Shown here in pieces: positions 7,293 to 15,730 of a stretch of DNA of 64,000 bases. Positions within the stretch are counted from its first letter, which is position 1. Each line of letters opens with the position of its first letter. The DNA is from G965267185 sp965267185 (GTDB lineage Bacteria; Pseudomonadota; Alphaproteobacteria; UBA6615): the NCBI GenBank assembly GCA_965267185.1, contig OZ253937.1, forward strand, positions 1,240,001-1,304,000, read 5' to 3'. Under the pieces are notes generated by a model, which was not told the origin of the DNA, ran no database searches, and saw only the letters and a program-made list of their open reading frames with translations. Made by a program: the position numbers and the translations under genes.

Positions 7293-9374
7293 CTACGCAG
7301 CCTTCACATTGTCCAGGAAAGTTGAGATTGCGCTCTGAAGTTCGGTGGCCTGCTGCGACAACTGCACCGACGCTTCGAGCACCTGCGACGCCGACGCGCC
7401 GGTCTCTTGCACGCCGCGTGATACTTCGGTGATGTTGGTGGACACTTCCTGGGTACCGGATGCCGCTTGCTGGATATTCTCAGCAATCTCGCGGGTCGCC
7501 GCGTCCTGCTCTTCGACCGCCGACGCCACGGTCGTCGCAACGTCGCTGATCTCGCTGATTGTCTTAGCAATCGCCCCGATCGCTGAAACGGCATCCGTCG
7601 TCGACGCCTGAATAGCGGCGATCTGACCGCCGATTTCCTCGGTTGCCGTCGCCGTCTGGCTAGCCAGGGACTTGACCTCAGAGGCTACCACGGCGAAGCC
7701 CTTACCGGCTTCGCCGGCGCGTGCGGCTTCGATGGTAGCGTTCAGCGCCAATAGATTGGTCTGATCGGCGATATCGTTGATCAAGCTTACAACCTCGCCA
7801 ATTTTCTGGGCGGCCTCAGCTAGACTCTCGACCTTGGCGTTCGCCGCATTGGCTTCCTTGACCGCACTACTAGCGATCTCCGACGAATGAGTTACACGGC
7901 GCGAGATCTCTTGCACCGACGACGTCATTTCCTCGGTTGCTGAAGCGACGGTCTGGACATTCGTCGAGGCCTCTTCCGAGGCACCGGCCACCGCTGTCGA
8001 GCGCTGGCTTGCTTCATCTGCCGTCGTGGTCATCGAGTTGGCCGACGATTTGAGTTGGTCGGCAGCACTGGTGACGCTGGACAGCACTTGCTTGGCCGAG
8101 GCGTCGAAGTTCTCGATCAGTTTGCTGACCTTTTCCGCGCGCTCGGATTCCGCCCGTAGCCGGGCTTCTTCAGCTTCGCGGGCCTTAGCTTGCTCGGCTT
8201 CCATCTTTTCGCGCTCGAGCGCGTTCTGTTTGAACACATCGACTGCCTGCGCCATTGAACCTATTTCGTCCTTGCGGTCCGTCCCTTCTATTTCCACGCT
8301 GCTATTGCCCGACGCCAGTTCCCCCATGGCATCTTCAAGGCCCGCCAGCGGCCGGGTGATGCTGCGCACGGCAACCACAACAACAACAACGGTGACCGCC
8401 AACAGAACTGCCGTGGCGGTAGCGGCTGTTAGGAAGGCCGTTTGAGCCTTACCGCTCAGTTCCTGACCAAGCGCAACCAGATGGCTCGCGGTGGCGTCCT
8501 CGACCTCCTTCAACAGATTGATTTTCTTGGTGATCGTGTCGAACCAGGCAGCTCCGCTGACGCCGAAAATCGGCGTACCGTAGCCATTGTCGATGGCGAC
8601 CTTGCGCATCCGGGCGACCTCAGCCACCGCTGCATCCTTCATCACCGCCGCCAGGTTTTCCTTGAGCTCGGGCGTGGCATAGATATCGAAGACTTCCAGG
8701 TAAGCATCCTGCGCCGCCGTCAGTTCAATGAAACGTTTGTGAACTGCGGGCGCGAACTGTCCCTTGCCGAACCCGTTGGCGCCCATGGCCCGCTCGATAC
8801 CGGCGCGCTCCTTGGACTGAAGGATGGCGACATAGGCGGTAATCGCTTGGGTCAATTCAGCCTCGGTACTAAGCAGGCTCATTTCCTCGACGATGCTAAG
8901 CATCGTTGCGATGGTCTGGGTGTAGTATGCGGCCATTTGGCCGATGTTGATATCGAGCCCACTAACTTGCGTGCGTTTGCTGTCGAGCTGGGACTCCAGC
9001 TCCTTCGCCGCCTCCGCTTTGGTCACAATGGCGGCGCCATAGGCCGAAAAATCGAAACTGCCGAAAACTTCGTCAAAGCGCACCTTCACGCTATCGGTGG
9101 CGGTGCGCTGGGTTGTCATCCGGTCACGGAATGTCGCGGCTCCTTGCGATCCGATAAATCCGGCCGACGCACCGCGCTCTTTCTGCAACTCATGGACAAG
9201 GGCGCTGATTTCCGGCGCCAGATCGGCAAGCGCGCCGACCTCCGCGATCTCCTGAGATGCGCTGAATTCCTTAGTCACCACAAACCCGGAAAATGCCAAC
9301 AAGCCTAAAACCGGCAACAACAGAGCCAAAATAATCCGGTTGCTTATTTTAAGATTACTGAGAAGACCTTCCAT
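7293..9374 (-). CDS. Methyl-accepting chemotaxis protein with NIT sensor domain
   Basis: A 693-residue transmembrane chemoreceptor. TM1 is ~14-33; the periplasmic part (~45-315) carries the pattern LQKERGASAGFIGS typical of NIT (nitrate/nitrite-sensing type) domains; TM2 ~317-338 (AVLLAVTVVVVVVAV); HAMP ~339-392; coiled coil; and the highly conserved hairpin tip ATIEAARAGEAGKGFAVVA near 542-560, which binds CheW/CheA. The chosen start at 9374 (MEGLLSNLKISNRI) has a GGGA ribosome site; the open frame extends to 9533, but those 53 residues do not look like protein. No C-terminal CheR/CheB tether pentapeptide is seen. The ligand is inferred from domain family only. Confidence 0.93.
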   Translation of the reverse strand: MEGLLSNLKISNRIILALLLPVLGLLAFSGFVVTKEFSASQEIAEVGALADLAPEISALVHELQKERGASAGFIGSQGAATFRDRMTTQRTATDSVKVRFDEVFGSFDFSAYGAAIVTKAEAAKELESQLDSKRTQVSGLDINIGQMAAYYTQTIATMLSIVEEMSLLSTEAELTQAITAYVAILQSKERAGIERAMGANGFGKGQFAPAVHKRFIELTAAQDAYLEVFDIYATPELKENLAAVMKDAAVAEVARMRKVAIDNGYGTPIFGVSGAAWFDTITKKINLLKEVEDATASHLVALGQELSGKAQTAFLTAATATAVLLAVTVVVVVVAVRSITRPLAGLEDAMGELASGNSSVEIEGTDRKDEIGSMAQAVDVFKQNALEREKMEAEQAKAREAEEARLRAESERAEKVSKLIENFDASAKQVLSSVTSAADQLKSSANSMTTTADEASQRSTAVAGASEEASTNVQTVASATEEMTSSVQEISRRVTHSSEIASSAVKEANAANAKVESLAEAAQKIGEVVSLINDIADQTNLLALNATIEAARAGEAGKGFAVVASEVKSLASQTATATEEIGGQIAAIQASTTDAVSAIGAIAKTISEISDVATTVASAVEEQDAATREIAENIQQAASGTQEVSTNITEVSRGVQETGASASQVLEASVQLSQQATELQSAISTFLDNVKAA

Positions 9375-9682
9375 CGTTCCCGATCCTTCTGATTTACTGC
9401 GGCCGCAAGTTGATCCGTCCGGCCGCTTCTCCAGCCAAGCTCTATTGGAACTAGCCGAATTGCGGTTCTGACTGGGATGCGTGCCTATTAATCTTTGAGT
9501 AAGCGAGGCCACCAATTTGTTACGTAAAAACACTTACTACTGAGGTATTATGCGATGGTTAACGTTTCCACGTATGCAGAATCAGCCCGCAACCGCTCCT
9601 CCACGCCTCACAACGGCGGCTAGCTGCCATTTGGCAGAGCGATGGGATTACTCGTATTTGGTGGAATTAGGAGGGGCAGAAT
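9375..9682. other. Chemoreceptor upstream region (no gene seen)
   Basis: This 308-base gap holds the promoter of the chemoreceptor gene and the 3' flank of the FixJ-like gene. Visible elements are a one-mismatch CtrA-type site TTAA-N7-GTAA at 9488-9502 and a perfect short inverted repeat CTGCCA-TT-TGGCAG at 9624-9637, which may be an operator. No convincing ORF was found. Confidence 0.4.
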
Positions 9683-10327
9683 TCAGGCGCTAGGCGCCTC
9701 TTCGATACCGGCCTCAATTGCGGCACGGACCACGCCTGCAACGTTGGTAACTTCAAGTTTCTTAATGATGTTGGCGCGATGCACCTCGACCGTTCGCGCG
9801 CTGAGGTCCAGGCTTTCCGCGATTTCTTTAGTCTGCTGGCCAGCAACCAAATAGCTTAGAACCTCGAGCTCACGGTTAGTGAGTCGGGCAATTAGTGCCT
9901 TTGCCTGCTGGTGCCTGGTAATTTCTTCGAAACTCGTTTTCGCGCGAGCTTGAGCTTGACCGATGAGATCGACAAGCACCTTGGTATCAGTAAGTTTCTC
10001 GATGAACTCGAAGGCACCAGCCTTCATAGCCTCGACGGCCAGCCGCACGTCGCCGTCGGCACCTATCGCAACGAGCGGCAATTGCGGACAGCATTCCCGA
10101 ACGGCCCCCATGAGTTCAAGGCCATCGACCCCCGACATATCTAGATTTACCAGCAAAATGCCAAATCTGTCGGGGTGACATGCCCGCATGAAATCCTCAC
10201 CCGACCCATATGCTTCGACATCGAACCCGCGAGCGTCCAGCGCCGTGCAAAGACCGTCGCGAAATGTCGAATCGTTATCGACTACAAATACTGGATAATT
10301 TTCAAATGATACGTTCACGGGAACCAT
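9683..10327 (-). CDS. FixJ/NarL-type regulator with degenerate receiver
   Basis: A 214-residue protein with an N-terminal receiver (~11-130) and a C-terminal LuxR/FixJ helix-turn-helix (~150-205, LTNRELEVLSYLVAGQQTKEI...). The fold is clearly FixJ-like (AVEAMKAGAFEFIEKL), but the phospho-acceptor Asp is Asn (N61 in LLVNLDMSG), one acidic-pocket Asp is Asn (N18 in VVDND), and the conserved Thr/Ser is Gly (IGADGD). It therefore probably does not respond to phosphorylation and may act constitutively or through another ligand or partner. No partner kinase gene is adjacent. An FNR/FixK-like box lies about 200 bases upstream of the start. Confidence 0.9.
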   Translation of the reverse strand: MVPVNVSFENYPVFVVDNDSTFRDGLCTALDARGFDVEAYGSGEDFMRACHPDRFGILLVNLDMSGVDGLELMGAVRECCPQLPLVAIGADGDVRLAVEAMKAGAFEFIEKLTDTKVLVDLIGQAQARAKTSFEEITRHQQAKALIARLTNRELEVLSYLVAGQQTKEIAESLDLSARTVEVHRANIIKKLEVTNVAGVVRAAIEAGIEEAPSA

Positions 10328-10673
10328 CAGGCGCTGGCCAAGTCAAACAATTTGCCTTCGAATGCACAAAAATCTCCATAACAACCTGCGGCATGCTCCG
10401 CGACAGTCTGACGAGTGAAGAACCTCGTATTAAGATTAGGGACGACCCGCCGACACAAAACCTTACGTGCTGGCGAAGCTTTTGGATCACTGAGTTTGAA
10501 TTTTTCTAGCGACGGGCGAACAGCCACGAATTGACATAAGTCAAACTCGACTGACATCAGGATCATCAAGGCGCAGTGACAGCAAAACAGCCGGTAGAAT
10601 CAATTGTGCCAATACTGAACGGCCCGAGCCCCAGCGAGCTAGTCACCGAGATCGAATTAGGCTGATTTACGAG
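10328..10673. other. Intergenic region upstream of the FixJ-like gene (no gene seen)
   Basis: 346 bases between the FixJ-like regulator and the merR-like gene. It contains an FNR/FixK-type palindrome (separate entry). A minus-strand frame ending at the regulator start encodes about 80 residues, but its composition is unlike protein and it spans the palindrome, so I do not call it. Confidence 0.6.
10531..10544. promoter_or_regulatory. FNR/FixK-type binding box
   Basis: The sequence TTGACATAAGTCAA has perfect TTGAC/GTCAA arms around ATAA and fits the TTGA-N6-TCAA consensus of FNR/FixK/FnrL regulators. It lies about 205 bases upstream of the FixJ-like gene, the only gene it could serve in that direction. 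This suggests control by oxygen; not tested. Confidence 0.6.
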
Positions 10674-11123
10674 TTAGCCTAAAGCCCGTTCGAGGGCGCT
10701 CTTAAGTTGCTCGAGCTCATCGAGCACACCCTGCAAAGCCTTTCGATGTTCGGCGGAAAGCTTTGCCCCGGATGCCTCATCACCAGATGACGGCGCCACT
10801 GTCTCGCTCTTGGAGGATCCTGCTTGTGCCGACCGCCGTTTCGGTTTCAATCCGCCGTCACGCAGTAATTTCTGGACACCCTTGATCGTGTAACCGTCGT
10901 CATAAAGAAGACGGCGGATCGTTTGCAGCAACTCGACATCTTCCGGCCGGTAGTAGCGGCGGCCACCGCCGCGTTTCAGCGGACGAACTTGCGAAAACTT
11001 CGATTCCCAGAATCGTAGGACGTGCTGCGGCACCTCAAGTGCCGTAGCCACTTCGCTAATGGTGCGAAATGCTTCTGCGGATTTGCCGCCCGACCGTGTC
11101 GATAGACTTGCCGTGCCCGCCAT
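10674..11123 (-). CDS. MerR-family transcriptional regulator
   Basis: 149 residues with an N-terminal MerR winged helix (~17-87: TISEVATALEVPQHVLRFWE, then KRGGGRRYYRPEDVELL), followed by a Ser/Ala-rich linker and a short C-terminal coiled coil (VLDELEQLKSALERAL) for dimerisation. No Cys-based metal-binding loop is present, so it is not a typical metal sensor. It sits 8 bases downstream of ihfA in the conserved alphaproteobacterial plsX-fabH-ihfA-merR order. The regulated genes are unknown. Confidence 0.92.
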   Translation of the reverse strand: MAGTASLSTRSGGKSAEAFRTISEVATALEVPQHVLRFWESKFSQVRPLKRGGGRRYYRPEDVELLQTIRRLLYDDGYTIKGVQKLLRDGGLKPKRRSAQAGSSKSETVAPSSGDEASGAKLSAEHRKALQGVLDELEQLKSALERALG

Positions 11124-11131
11124 AATCGTCT

Positions 11132-11509
11132 CTACGCGGTGCTATCGGGCGCCGCACTTCCCGACGAAGCCGGCTCGGTCGCACTTCCGCTCGAATCTCC
11201 GGCCCCCGAATCTCCGACCAAGGTATCGTTGATGCTCTTCTTGAGGACGTGGCTCGGCCGAAACACCAAAACACGGCGCGGCAGGATTGGCACCTCGTCA
11301 CCGGTTTTTGGATTGCGGCCCATTCTCTGGCCTTTTTGGCGAACCGAAAAACTGCCGAACGACGACAGCTTGACCATCTCTCCGCGCACCAGCGCGTCTG
11401 ACACTTCAGCAAGTACGGACTCGACTAAATCAGCGGATTCGTTACGCGACAGACCCACCTCTTGATAAACCGCTTCGGTCAATTGAACCCGTGTAACCGT
11501 TTCCGCCAC
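11132..11509 (-). CDS. ihfA: Integration host factor subunit alpha
   Basis: IHF-alpha pairs with IHF-beta to bend DNA. The 125-residue product has the HU/IHF fold (TVTRVQLTEAVYQEVGLSRN at the start) and the DNA-intercalating arm GRNPKTGDEVPILPRRVLVF. The GTG start at 11507-11509 is set by an excellent GGGAGGGG ribosome site; the open frame continues upstream to 11569 but with unlike sequence. The C-terminal ~27 residues are a Gly/Ser/Ala-rich tail beyond the usual end of the family. Confidence 0.95.
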   Translation of the reverse strand: MAETVTRVQLTEAVYQEVGLSRNESADLVESVLAEVSDALVRGEMVKLSSFGSFSVRQKGQRMGRNPKTGDEVPILPRRVLVFRPSHVLKKSINDTLVGDSGAGDSSGSATEPASSGSAAPDSTA

Positions 11510-11635
11510 GATCCCCTCCCAAAAAATGCAGGAAACGGTACCCTTTGGCGATAAATGCGTCAATATCAAAGGATTGGCAGGCGAGCTTAATCCAAGTTCC
11601 GGGTTGCCGTAACGCGCAATACGGCGGCTTGCCGA

Positions 11636-12613
11636 CTACCAGCGGATCAGGCCCGACCCCCAGGTCATGCCGCCGCCGAGCGCCTCGATCAGCACCAAGT
11701 CATCGCGCTTTATCCGCCCGTCTTCGACAGCGACAGCCAGCGCCAGAGGGATCGACGCCGCCGAGGTGTTGGCGTGCTTGTCAATCGTCACCACGACTCG
11801 GTCGCCGTTTATGCCGAGTTTTTTGGCCGTGCCATCGATGATGCGTTTATTCGCCTGATGGGGAACAAACCAGTCGATGTCCTCAGCCGCAAGGCCGTTC
11901 GCCTCAAGGGCCTCGACAGTCACTTCGGCCATTTTCACCACGGCGTGGCGGTAGACCTCTTTGCCTTCCATACGCAAAAACCCGACTTCCCCTGTCGATG
12001 ACGGCCCGCCATCGACATAGAGCAAGTCGTGTAGGTTGCCGTCGGAATGCAAATGGGTCGACAGAACTCCGCGGTCAGCGACAGTTCCCTGCCCCGCCTC
12101 CGCCTTAAGCACGATGGCGCCGGCGCCATCGCCAAACAGCACGCAGGTGCTGCGGTCCTCCCAATCGAGAATTCGCGAAAAGGTTTCCGAGCCGATAACC
12201 AAAGCGGTGTCCGCCTGCCCCGATTTGACAAAGTTATCGGCGGTTGCGAGCGCATAGACGAATCCGGAGCAGACCGCCTGCAGATCGAACGCCATGGCCT
12301 TGTTCGCGCCGAGTTTCGACTGGACAACCGTCGCGGTTGCCGGAAAGGTTTCGTCGGGCGTCGATGTGGCGAGAACGATCAGGTCGATATCTTCCGCGGC
12401 AATGCCGGCCGCGCTGAGTGCCGACTGCGCCGAAGCGAATCCTAAATCCGATGTCATTTCGCCATTGGCGACGATATGACGTCTGGTGATACCGCTACGC
12501 TCACGGATCCACTCGTCGGACGTATCGATCCGTTTCGCCAACTCATCATTGGTAAGAATAGTTTCCGGCAGGTAGCTACCGCAGCCGACAACCACCGAAC
12601 GGCGCACGGTCAC
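11636..12613 (-). CDS. fabH: Beta-ketoacyl-ACP synthase III
   Basis: FabH starts fatty acid synthesis by condensing an acyl-CoA with malonyl-ACP. The 325-residue enzyme has the full Cys-His-Asn triad: C115 in LQAVCSGF, H252 in PHQANKRI and N282 in HANTSAAS, and the family C-terminus GGGMTWGSGLIRW. The start overlaps the plsX stop by four bases (ATGA), so the two are translationally coupled. Confidence 0.97.
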   Translation of the reverse strand: MTVRRSVVVGCGSYLPETILTNDELAKRIDTSDEWIRERSGITRRHIVANGEMTSDLGFASAQSALSAAGIAAEDIDLIVLATSTPDETFPATATVVQSKLGANKAMAFDLQAVCSGFVYALATADNFVKSGQADTALVIGSETFSRILDWEDRSTCVLFGDGAGAIVLKAEAGQGTVADRGVLSTHLHSDGNLHDLLYVDGGPSSTGEVGFLRMEGKEVYRHAVVKMAEVTVEALEANGLAAEDIDWFVPHQANKRIIDGTAKKLGINGDRVVVTIDKHANTSAASIPLALAVAVEDGRIKRDDLVLIEALGGGMTWGSGLIRW

Positions 12614-13647
12614 GAGGCCCCCCCGGGTTCATTCATATCGAGCCGTGCAATCTGCTCGGCAATCATTTGGTTGCCACCATATTCGATCATATCGAGCGCC
12701 ACCCCAATCGCGGTGGCAAAACCGATCGCGTCAGTTCCGCCGTGGCTTTTAACACAAATGCCGTTGAGCCCAAGAAACATTGCGCCGTTGTAGCGGCGCG
12801 GGTCGCTGCGGCTGCGCAATTTGTCAAGCGAGTGCTTGGCGAACACATAGCCAACCTTAGCCCAGAAAGAGTTGCGAAAGGCTTCACGCACGAAACCGTT
12901 GATCAGCTTTGCGGTTCCCTCCGCCGTTTTCAGCGCAACGTTACCCGTGAACCCATCGGTCACCACAACGTCGACCGCGCCCGTCGGTATATCGTCACCT
13001 TCGACAAAGCCGACGAACTCGCCGGGAAAGTCGAGATCGCGAATCATGTCGGCTGCTTCCTTGAGCGATTCGTTTCCCTTGGTGTCCTCAGCCCCCACAT
13101 TGAGCAGGCCCAGCGTGGGGTCTTCGATACCCAATATCGTGCGTGCAAAGACCTCTCCCATGACCGCAAACTGAACCAGGTTCCGCGCGTCGCACGAAAT
13201 GTTCGCGCCCAGATCGAGCATTACGGTTTCACCGCGCAACGTCGGGAAAAAGGACGCAATCGCCGGGCGATCTATTCCCGGCAGGGTGCGCCACTGAAAA
13301 ATGGCCATCGCCATCAGCGCGCCGGTGTTGCCGGCCGAAACGATCCCCGACGAATTGCCGTGTTTAACCGAATCGATGGCCAGCCACATCGAGGTGCTGC
13401 GGCCGCTGCGCAAGACCTGCGAGGGCTTATCCTCGGCGTTAACGCGCTCGGGGGTATGGTGAATCTCAACGAATTCGCCCAACCCGCGCTGCTTGTCGAC
13501 CCGCGGCGCAATCTCCTCGCGGTCGCCGAAAAGCAGGAAACGGACGTTAGGAAACCGGCGGCGCGCGATATTGGCGCCGGCAACGACGATGTGGGGCGCG
13601 TTATCGCCCCCCATAGCATCGAGCGCGATAGTGACGGGCTCGCTCAA
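12610..13647 (-). CDS. plsX: Phosphate acyltransferase PlsX
   Basis: PlsX converts acyl-ACP to acyl-phosphate, the donor for PlsY in phospholipid synthesis. The 345-residue protein begins with the family signature IALDAMGGDNAP and has the conserved SAGNTGALMA and DLGANISCDARNLVQFAVMG segments. It precedes fabH and follows rpmF in the common yceD-rpmF-plsX-fabH cluster, linking ribosome production and membrane lipid synthesis. Confidence 0.97.
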   Translation of the reverse strand: MSEPVTIALDAMGGDNAPHIVVAGANIARRRFPNVRFLLFGDREEIAPRVDKQRGLGEFVEIHHTPERVNAEDKPSQVLRSGRSTSMWLAIDSVKHGNSSGIVSAGNTGALMAMAIFQWRTLPGIDRPAIASFFPTLRGETVMLDLGANISCDARNLVQFAVMGEVFARTILGIEDPTLGLLNVGAEDTKGNESLKEAADMIRDLDFPGEFVGFVEGDDIPTGAVDVVVTDGFTGNVALKTAEGTAKLINGFVREAFRNSFWAKVGYVFAKHSLDKLRSRSDPRRYNGAMFLGLNGICVKSHGGTDAIGFATAIGVALDMIEYGGNQMIAEQIARLDMNEPGGAS

Positions 13648-13689
13648 GTGAGACCGTTTCCCTGCCCGATTAGCCAGCCCGTATCGATG

Positions 13690-13875
13690 TTAGATTTTTT
13701 CCTTAACCTGAATAACTTGCCGGCCTTTATAAAAGCCGGTCTTCATGTCCACGTGATGCGGACGATGGTATTCTCCAGTGTCCTGATCTTCGACATAGGT
13801 CGGCGATTTCAGCGCATCGTGAGCACGGCGCATGTTACGGCGCGATTTCGAGACTTTCTTTCTAGGTACAGCCAT
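13690..13875 (-). CDS. rpmF: 50S ribosomal protein L32
   Basis: 61 residues, MAVPRKKVSKSRRNMRRAHD at the N-terminus, typical for alphaproteobacterial L32, which lacks the Cys4 zinc knuckle of some homologues. The start at 13875 is set by GAAGGAAG upstream; the open frame reaches 13923, but the extra residues do not fit the family. Located between yceD and plsX. Confidence 0.97.
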   Translation of the reverse strand: MAVPRKKVSKSRRNMRRAHDALKSPTYVEDQDTGEYHRPHHVDMKTGFYKGRQVIQVKEKI

Positions 13876-13992
13876 CGTGTCTTCCTTCAAAGCAAGGCCT
13901 GCCGTCGGCAAGCGCCAGCGCAACAGGACGCTGGTAATTAGCCAATAATCCGCCCGCTCGCAAGGGACTAGCGAGCAAGCGCCTCAGATTGC

Positions 13993-14541
13993 TTAATCGC
14001 GGCCCGTCTCCCGCAGCTTGGCCAGCTCGGCAAAAGGCCCATCCGCCGGCGATTCTGCTTGATATTCCCCGGCCTGAGCATCGGCATCCGGCGCGCGTGG
14101 ATAGGGGTTAAGCGACAACCCCAGATATTGTGATACCAGTTCACCCAGGTCGATGGCATCGCCCACAACGGGCTCCGGCGGCTCGGCATCGTCGGAGTCG
14201 ATCACCAGATCGGCGACCGGCTCTTCCGGTGACAGCGTGTAGCGCTGATCGAACGGCGACGCCACCGTGTCCCTGACGGGCTCCAGGGTGACGACACATT
14301 CCTGCTCGACATCGGCCCGCAGCTTTCCCTCGACCACGATCTCACCCGAGACATCGCGGCGAACCGTCAACTCGGCTTCCAGTAAGCTCAGCGACAGAAG
14401 CGAATAGCGCGCCGCTAAGGCGGCCCGTTCGGCGTCCGTCGCCTCGATCCCGATCTTATGCTCAGGCTCTTCGGCCAATGCCGCGATGTGAAACGGACGC
14501 GACATTTCGACCGGCGCAGCAGCCTCCGGCGCTTTACTCAT
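13993..14541 (-). CDS. YceD/DUF177 family protein
   Basis: 182 residues with the DUF177 (YceD) pattern: a central strand pair VEGKLRADVEQECVVTLEPV and an acidic C-terminal half ending in DLGELVSQYLGLSLNPYPRA. The single Cys of DVEQECVVTLEP is the conserved one; the second Cys of the family motif is absent. YceD is associated with 23S rRNA accumulation and lies upstream of rpmF in most proteobacteria, as here. It overlaps the upstream chaperone gene by eight bases. Confidence 0.9.
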   Translation of the reverse strand: MSKAPEAAAPVEMSRPFHIAALAEEPEHKIGIEATDAERAALAARYSLLSLSLLEAELTVRRDVSGEIVVEGKLRADVEQECVVTLEPVRDTVASPFDQRYTLSPEEPVADLVIDSDDAEPPEPVVGDAIDLGELVSQYLGLSLNPYPRAPDADAQAGEYQAESPADGPFAELAKLRETGRD

Positions 14542-15088
14542 TTACCGATCTCGCATCGGCCGCGACGGCGGGAAAACTCACCTGCCCCGCCATTACATCC
14601 GGTGCCGGCTGGCCATCGAGCGCTTCGATGGCATCGACGATATAGGCCGCCATAGCTTCGATTTCACGATCAGACGCCGTCGCGGTGGCGTAGAGGTTGC
14701 GCTGCAAAGCTTCCCTAAGCTCTTCAGGCCCCGCGGCGAATCCGGCTTCGTAGGCAGCGATGCGGCCATAGAGATTGCGCGCGAGTTTCTTCACGCGCTT
14801 GCCGATTCCCATATCGCCGATCCCCTGCTCGCGCAGCGTGCGGTCGATGTCGGCGAACATGAGATCGTGCACCGCCTGCGACAACTCCCTGCCGTCATTG
14901 TCGGTTTTGCCGAGACGGCGGAATAGCAAAAACGCATGCAGACATATCATCTCGAAGCGTCCCAGCTCCGAATCGGGAACACCGTATGACGTGTAGAAAA
15001 CCGGATTGCGCGCATGCGCAACCAAGTCGTTGTAAAGATTTGTCGCAACGTCCTGCCGCTGCCGCCGCGCATCGAGCCACTTGAACAT
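14534..15088 (-). CDS. Ubiquinol-cytochrome c chaperone (CBP3/UQCC1) family protein
   Basis: 184 residues matching the bacterial ubiquinol-cytochrome c chaperone family (YTSYGVPDSELGRFEMICLH, then LSQAVHDLMFADIDRTLREQ and GDMGIGKRVKKLARNLYGR). In mitochondria the family assists assembly of cytochrome b of complex III; the bacterial role is inferred. I start it at ATG 15088 (MFKWLDARR); a TTG six codons upstream is immediately preceded by AAGGA and cannot be excluded. It is divergent from bamE. Confidence 0.88.
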   Translation of the reverse strand: MFKWLDARRQRQDVATNLYNDLVAHARNPVFYTSYGVPDSELGRFEMICLHAFLLFRRLGKTDNDGRELSQAVHDLMFADIDRTLREQGIGDMGIGKRVKKLARNLYGRIAAYEAGFAAGPEELREALQRNLYATATASDREIEAMAAYIVDAIEALDGQPAPDVMAGQVSFPAVAADARSVNE

Positions 15089-15149
15089 CAGCGTACCGTT
15101 CTGCAATCCTTGTCAGCCCAGGGGCTTAGTTGACACGAAGGAAGGCGCA

Positions 15150-15689
15150 GTGCAAACCTCGCGCCTCGGACAAACGCTCCCGGCTTTCATGGACGAAGTG
15201 GTAATGCTGCGGTTCATTTCTTCTCGCGCGATCGCACAATTGACTCACAAGGGGCGAATGTTGGCGCTCGTCGCCACGGTTGGCGTTCTGAGCGCATGCA
15301 CACCGGTCATAAACGTTCATGGGCAAACCCCCGACCCCGACGATCTGGAACTGGTCGAAGTCGGCCAATCGACCCGCCGCGATGTGCAGCAGCGGCTGGG
15401 CACCCCGTCGACCAGCAGCGTGTTTTCCGACAACGTTTGGTACTACTACTCCGAGACCACGGAACAGGTGGCGTTCTTCGAACCCGAGGTCAAGGAACGA
15501 AGAATCATCGCCATCTTGTTCGCACGAAACGGCCGGGTCGACGACATCGTCACCTACACGGAAGCCGACGGCAAAGAGATCGAACTCGTGAGCCGTGTAA
15601 CGCCGACCGCGGGCAACGAGCTGTCGCTTCTGCAACAACTCTTCGGCAACATCGGGCGGTTCAGCGGGGTCGGCGGTCAGGGTCAGTAG
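15150..15689 (+). CDS. bamE: Outer membrane assembly lipoprotein BamE (SmpA/OmlA)
   Basis: BamE is a small lipoprotein of the BAM complex that inserts beta-barrel proteins. The product has a hydrophobic signal ending in lipobox LSAC (C50) and the BamE core: ELVEVGQSTRRDVQQRLGTP, then NVWYYYSETTEQVAFF. The GTG at 15150 has a strong GAAGGAAG ribosome site and gives 179 residues with a long basic n-region. An ATG at 15204 would give a more ordinary signal peptide, so the start is uncertain. Divergent from the cytochrome chaperone gene, as in many alphaproteobacteria. Confidence 0.9.
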   Translation: MQTSRLGQTLPAFMDEVVMLRFISSRAIAQLTHKGRMLALVATVGVLSACTPVINVHGQTPDPDDLELVEVGQSTRRDVQQRLGTPSTSSVFSDNVWYYYSETTEQVAFFEPEVKERRIIAILFARNGRVDDIVTYTEADGKEIELVSRVTPTAGNELSLLQQLFGNIGRFSGVGGQGQ

Positions 15690-15730
15690 TTAGACAGCCG
15701 CCCCGCTTCGAAAAGAACCGCACCTATCGG

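Noticed and set aside
9624..9637. Inverted repeat CTGCCA-TT-TGGCAG as terminator
   Set aside because: Loop of two bases and no T-run; kept only as a possible operator in the intergenic entry.
10327..10569. Minus-strand frame of 80 codons ending at the FixJ-like start
   Set aside because: It overlaps the FNR-type box and has no ribosome site or protein-like pattern; the TGATG overlap with the regulator is probably coincidental.
12667..13941. Plus-strand open frame of 424 codons
   Set aside because: Antisense to plsX and rpmF, both clearly real; composition (Arg/His-rich) is that of a shadow frame.
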